Below, in pieces: positions 60,733-64,000 of a stretch of 64,000 nucleotides of DNA (its first letter is position 1; the number at the start of each line of letters is the position of its first letter). Below the pieces are notes generated by a model. It made no database searches. It was given only the letters and a program-made list of their open reading frames with translations, and was not told the origin of the DNA. Source of the stretch: Micromonospora sp. WMMD1102 (GTDB lineage: Bacteria > Actinomycetota > Actinomycetes > Mycobacteriales > Micromonosporaceae); contig NZ_JARUBN010000001.1 in the NCBI RefSeq assembly GCF_029626265.1, positions 2,542,001-2,606,000 on the forward strand. Reading direction: 5' to 3'. The translations under genes and the position numbers were made by a program.

Positions 60733-61440
60733 TCAGCCGAAGAGTTGGCGTTCGAACCGGGTCGGGGTGAGCCAGGCATAGCGGGCGGCGCCGCCGCCGA
60801 AGGCGGCGACCATCTCGTTGCCCATCGTGGTCAGCGCCGACCAGACCGTCCGGGGCAGCGCGAGTGCCGAACCGACAAGCGCCGCCTCCGGCTGGGTCAG
60901 CCGCTGCGCCAGCACCACGTCGGCGCCGGCCAGCGCGGGTACGCCGGCCGGGGTCAACCGGGGCAGCACGGTCAACTGGGTCTCCCAGGCCCGGGTCGGC
61001 GGCCGGCGTTCCGGGCCGTGCACGCCGACGTCGCGCAGCCGCAGCAGTGGCCGGGTCGGATCGGCCGGCTCGTCACCGCCCGGGTACGCCGACCGCCACA
61101 CCCGATCCCCGGCACCTCCGGCGGTCCGGTCCAGGGCGAGCCAGTGCGCCAGCGTGGCGATGGTGCCGGCCGCCGCCGGGACGACCGCGTCCACGGCGTC
61201 CACCGCGACCCGGGCACCGTGACCGAGACAGCGGAAGACCAGCAGCTGTGCGGTCCACCAGTCGCCGACGAACGCCACGGTCAGCGGCTCGGGCCGGAAC
61301 AGCCGCACCAGCACCGGCTGGTTGGCGGCGTCCCGGCCGAGCAGCACGCCGACGGCGTCGACGTCGAGGCTGAGCCGGCCGAGCAGGTCGCCGCCGAGCC
61401 GGCGTTCCGGGGCGACGGTCTTCGGGTCACCTGTCGACAT
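60733..61440 (-). CDS. Hypothetical protein in the type VII secretion locus
   Basis: A 235-residue protein starting at ATG 61440, 61 bp downstream of eccE on the same strand. No signal peptide or clear membrane helix. It has a mixed alpha/beta composition, with LGRLSLDVDAVGVLLGRDAA and PLTVAFVGDWWTAQLLVFRCL, then ARYAWLTPTRFERQLFG at the end. It is not recognisably EspG, EccA or EccC. Its place after eccE suggests a locus-specific accessory or chaperone role. Confidence 0.75.
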   Translation of the reverse strand: MSTGDPKTVAPERRLGGDLLGRLSLDVDAVGVLLGRDAANQPVLVRLFRPEPLTVAFVGDWWTAQLLVFRCLGHGARVAVDAVDAVVPAAAGTIATLAHWLALDRTAGGAGDRVWRSAYPGGDEPADPTRPLLRLRDVGVHGPERRPPTRAWETQLTVLPRLTPAGVPALAGADVVLAQRLTQPEAALVGSALALPRTVWSALTTMGNEMVAAFGGGAARYAWLTPTRFERQLFG

Positions 61441-61500
61441 CGCGGGCCCCCGTCCCGACGGACCCGGCCGGGGGCGTGGACGTGACGTCGCGGGTGGCGG

Positions 61501-62691
61501 TCACCGGGTCACCAGGCCCAGGGTGGCGCCGGTGGGCGCCGTCGCATACAGCCCGGTGCCGTGTTCGCCGTTGAGCCGGACCAGCCGGACACCGGCGCCG
61601 GCCGCGCTGGCCAGCAGTTGGCGTACGCACTCCTCGACCGTCTCCGGGGCACAGGCGACCCGGACCAGGGTCCGGGCGCCGGTCCTGCGCTCCGGCCCGG
61701 TGGAGCCGTCCCGCCGGCCGAACACCACCGCCACGCTCACGTCGAGCGCGGACGGCACCTGGGTGAGGGCCCGGATCGGGTCCACGGCGGGCCTCGCCGG
61801 CCAGGCCCGTACCGCGAAGCAGACCTGCACCCGCCAACCGCCCTGCCAGCGGGACCACCGCTCCGCGCCGGGACCGGGCGCCCCGGTCCCCTCGACACCG
61901 CAGGAGTACGCCACCGCCTGCCGCAGGCCGTCCCCGTCCAGCACGGCGTGTTCGACGCCGAGGCTGGCCAGTCCGGTGCCGACCCGGGTGATCGCCGCGA
62001 CGAGTGCCCGGTGTACGCCGGCCAGCCCGCCGCCCCGGTCCGCCGCCACCGTCGCCGCGTCCCGGGCCGAGACCCGGGCGGCGATCCAGACGTCGTGGTG
62101 CACCGGGACCGCCAGCAGCCGGCAGAGTTCCAGGTAGGACTGGCTGGCGGCGGAGCGCGGGTCGACGGCGGCGGTCGGCAGCGACGAGTGCCGCAGCACG
62201 AGCTGCACCGTGCTGGCCGGCAGTGCCGGGTCGGCTGCCAGGGTGGCGAGCCAGTCCAGTCGCAACGCCGTCCGGGACTCCCCGGTCAGCCCGTCGGGAT
62301 GCCGGATCGCGATCGCCGCGAACCAGCCGAGCGCGTCCTGGCCGATTCCGATCGTGCCGGAACGGTCGTTGACCGTACTGGTGACCGGGGTCGGCGAGAG
62401 CACCACCAGCAGCGAATCCCCGGTGCCGGTCCGGCGCAGCGCGCGTACGCCCGCGCGGCGGCGTCGGGTCAGCCGCAGCCGCGCGCCGAGGACCTCGTAC
62501 CACCAGCGGCCGCCCGCCCGGCCGAAGGTGCCGAGCAGCAGCACCCCGGTGGCGGCACCGGCCAGCGCGCCCGGCACCGGGGGCAGCGCGTAGGCGGCGG
62601 CGCCGGTGGCGAAGAGCGCCAGCTCGACGGCGACGAGTTGGACCGTGCCGAACCGGCCGGTGGATCGACCGACAGCCATCAACTCCGGCAT
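61501..62691 (-). CDS. eccE: Type VII secretion protein EccE
   Basis: A 396-residue EccE: two adjacent membrane helices near the N-terminus (QLVAVELALFATGAAAYALPP and GALAGAATGVLLLGTF), then a cytoplasmic domain (WWYEVLGARLRLTRRRR; HDVWIAARVSARDAATVAADRG). ATG 62691 is chosen; GTG 62700 and ATG 62679 are alternatives. EccE lies at the periphery of the ESX membrane complex. It is divergent from eccB with about 58 bp between starts. Confidence 0.88.
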   Translation of the reverse strand: MPELMAVGRSTGRFGTVQLVAVELALFATGAAAYALPPVPGALAGAATGVLLLGTFGRAGGRWWYEVLGARLRLTRRRRAGVRALRRTGTGDSLLVVLSPTPVTSTVNDRSGTIGIGQDALGWFAAIAIRHPDGLTGESRTALRLDWLATLAADPALPASTVQLVLRHSSLPTAAVDPRSAASQSYLELCRLLAVPVHHDVWIAARVSARDAATVAADRGGGLAGVHRALVAAITRVGTGLASLGVEHAVLDGDGLRQAVAYSCGVEGTGAPGPGAERWSRWQGGWRVQVCFAVRAWPARPAVDPIRALTQVPSALDVSVAVVFGRRDGSTGPERRTGARTLVRVACAPETVEECVRQLLASAAGAGVRLVRLNGEHGTGLYATAPTGATLGLVTR

Positions 62692-62749
62692 GGCACACAC
62701 CCTACGTGCCGACGCTAAGATGTCGCATCGACGCGAAGGCGGGGTGGGG

Positions 62750-64000
62750 ATGCGCAGCCGTCGGGAACAGGTGCAGGCCTACCGGTTCCTCATCCGGCGG
62801 ATCGTCTCCGCGCTGCTGGCCGGCGAGCCCGAGACCAACGAGCTGCCGATGCGGCGGTACGCCCTGGCGATGCTCGGTGGCCTGCTGGTCGCGGTGCTGC
62901 TCTTCGCCGGCTTCGGCGTCTACGGGCTGCTCCGGCCGGGCGGCCGGCAGCCGGTGGAGAACGCCATCATCGTGGAGCGGAACACCGGCGCGAAGTTCGT
63001 CTACACGCAGGGCCGGCTGCATCCGGTGCTCAACTGGACGTCGGCGCTGCTCATCCTCGGCCAGCCAGAGCCGGCGGTGCGGACCATGGCGGAGTCCTCG
63101 CTGCGGGCGGTGCCGCGCGGGCTGCCGATCGGGATCCCCGGCGCGCCCGACTCGCTGCCGACCCGGTCGGCGCTGCTGGGCCTGCCGATCAGCGTGTGCA
63201 GCGCACCCCGTTCGCTGACCTCGGTCGCCCGGGCCACCCATGTGCTGTTCGGCCGGGCACCGTCCGGGGGTACGCCGGTGGGTCGGCAGGGCCTGCTGGT
63301 CGATGTGGACGGTGGCGACCGCTACCTGCTCTGGAACGAGCACCGGCTGCGGATCCGGGGCAACGCCGTGCTCGCCGCCCTCGGCTGGGCCGGGATCCCG
63401 CCGGTCGCGGTCGGCGAGGCGTTCCTCAACTCCGTCCCCCCGGGGCCGGATCTCGTGGCGCTCGTCCTGCCCGGCGCCGGCACGCCGGCCGAGCCGACGA
63501 TCGGCGGGCAGCCGACCCGGATCGGGCAGTTGTTCCGGGCCGCCGGCAGGTCGTACGTGATGCTTCCCGACGGTCTCGCCCCGGTCGGCGCGGTCACCGC
63601 CCGGTTGATGGAGGCGGCCGGCCGTGCGGTCAACGAGATCTCCGCCCAGCAGGCCGGCGGGCTGATCGTGAACCGGGTGGCGGAGCCGCCGGGCTTCCCC
63701 GACGCGGTGCCGGAGGTGCGGGGGGCGCAGACCCCGGCACCGATGGTCTGCGCGAGCTACCGGGACGACGTCGGCGCGGCGGAGCATCCGGTCACCGTCG
63801 AGACCTTCGGCGCGGTGCCCGCCGAGGTCCCGCCGATCGACGGGCCGCCGGCCGCGACGGGGGCGGGGCCGGACGGGGTACGCCCGGCGGACCGGGTGGC
63901 ACTGCCCGGCGGGCACGCCGCCCTGGTGCGGGCCGCCAACCCGATCGGGGCGAACGCCGCCGGCAACGTCTATCTCGTCACCGACCAGGGAGTGAAGTTC
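62750..64000 (+). CDS. eccB: Type VII secretion protein EccB (3' end outside window)
   Basis: The visible 417 codons run off the right edge. It opens MRSRREQVQAYRFLIRRIVSALL, the typical cytoplasmic start of EccB, followed by a membrane helix (ALAMLGGLLVAVLLFAGFGVYGLL) and the periplasmic repeat domain (FVYTQGRLHPVLNWTSALLIL; CSAPRSL). EccB is the periplasmic-facing ATPase-like component of the ESX complex. ATG 62750 is used; GTG 62744 is in frame six bases earlier. Confidence 0.93.
   Translation, partial: MRSRREQVQAYRFLIRRIVSALLAGEPETNELPMRRYALAMLGGLLVAVLLFAGFGVYGLLRPGGRQPVENAIIVERNTGAKFVYTQGRLHPVLNWTSALLILGQPEPAVRTMAESSLRAVPRGLPIGIPGAPDSLPTRSALLGLPISVCSAPRSLTSVARATHVLFGRAPSGGTPVGRQGLLVDVDGGDRYLLWNEHRLRIRGNAVLAALGWAGIPPVAVGEAFLNSVPPGPDLVALVLPGAGTPAEPTIGGQPTRIGQLFRAAGRSYVMLPDGLAPVGAVTARLMEAAGRAVNEISAQQAGGLIVNRVAEPPGFPDAVPEVRGAQTPAPMVCASYRDDVGAAEHPVTVETFGAVPAEVPPIDGPPAATGAGPDGVRPADRVALPGGHAALVRAANPIGANAAGNVYLVTDQGVKF

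Overview
The window is high-GC DNA with heavy GC3 bias, many GTG starts, AfsR/SARP-type regulators, a mycosin/Ecc type VII secretion locus and OFA-type oxalate transport. It fits a filamentous actinomycete, most likely Micromonosporaceae (inference from gene content; not verified by search). No rRNA, tRNA, CRISPR array or intact insertion sequence was recognised.

Layout. 1-8.2 kb is mixed: the 5' part of an NB-ARC regulator, the cysteine-free ribosomal protein bL36 paralogue, a NhaA-DsbA fusion antiporter, a secreted GH71/99-like protein with a discoidin domain, Dps, two overlapping MEDS-domain regulators and a GNAT acetyltransferase. 8.4-16.8 kb holds an NAD-dependent molybdenum formate dehydrogenase (fdsGBA, fdsD) and the glycerate-pathway genes hyi-glxR-glxK. 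16.8-19.5 kb holds a NarL-type two-component pair and a DUF2306 membrane protein. 19.5-36.6 kb carries moeA, an oxalate:formate-antiporter-like MFS protein, fdhD, sucCD, frc, an NDP-forming acyl-CoA synthetase, an NRAMP-like transporter without its metal motif, a small membrane protein, TerC, oxc and an aldehyde dehydrogenase. After an ECF sigma factor/YCII pair comes 38.6-42.5 kb: a GntR/FCD regulator, gcl, a 43-codon ORF and a PanE-family reductase. 42.8-45.2 kb is a decayed sugar ABC operon beside a cupin gene. 45.4-57.7 kb is housekeeping and accessory genes (nucleoside hydrolase, lipoprotein, SARP regulator, a 5'-truncated PhoD, MsrB, DUF899, a hydrolase/TetR pair). 57.9-64 kb is a type VII secretion locus (mycP, eccD, an unknown gene, eccE, eccB).

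The main story is oxalate metabolism. Read together, the genes give import of oxalate, CoA transfer by Frc, decarboxylation by Oxc, oxidation of formate by Fds (with moeA and fdhD supplying cofactor maturation), and assimilation of oxalyl-CoA through a PanE-like candidate oxalyl-CoA reductase, Gcl, Hyi/GlxR and glycerate kinase. These genes lie in at least six transcription units over 34 kb, yet most of their upstream regions carry versions of one element, ATACSGTATGCAAT (S = C or G). That suggests one regulon, with the local GntR/FCD protein as the obvious candidate regulator. Odd points in the regulon are a Gcl with a glutamate where E. coli Gcl has Val51, an Frc with Gln48, an uncharacterised NDP-forming CoA ligase and an NRAMP-like protein lacking DPGN.

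Short tandem repeats with 17-48 bp units occur repeatedly at gene junctions, including one that duplicates the fdsB start codon.
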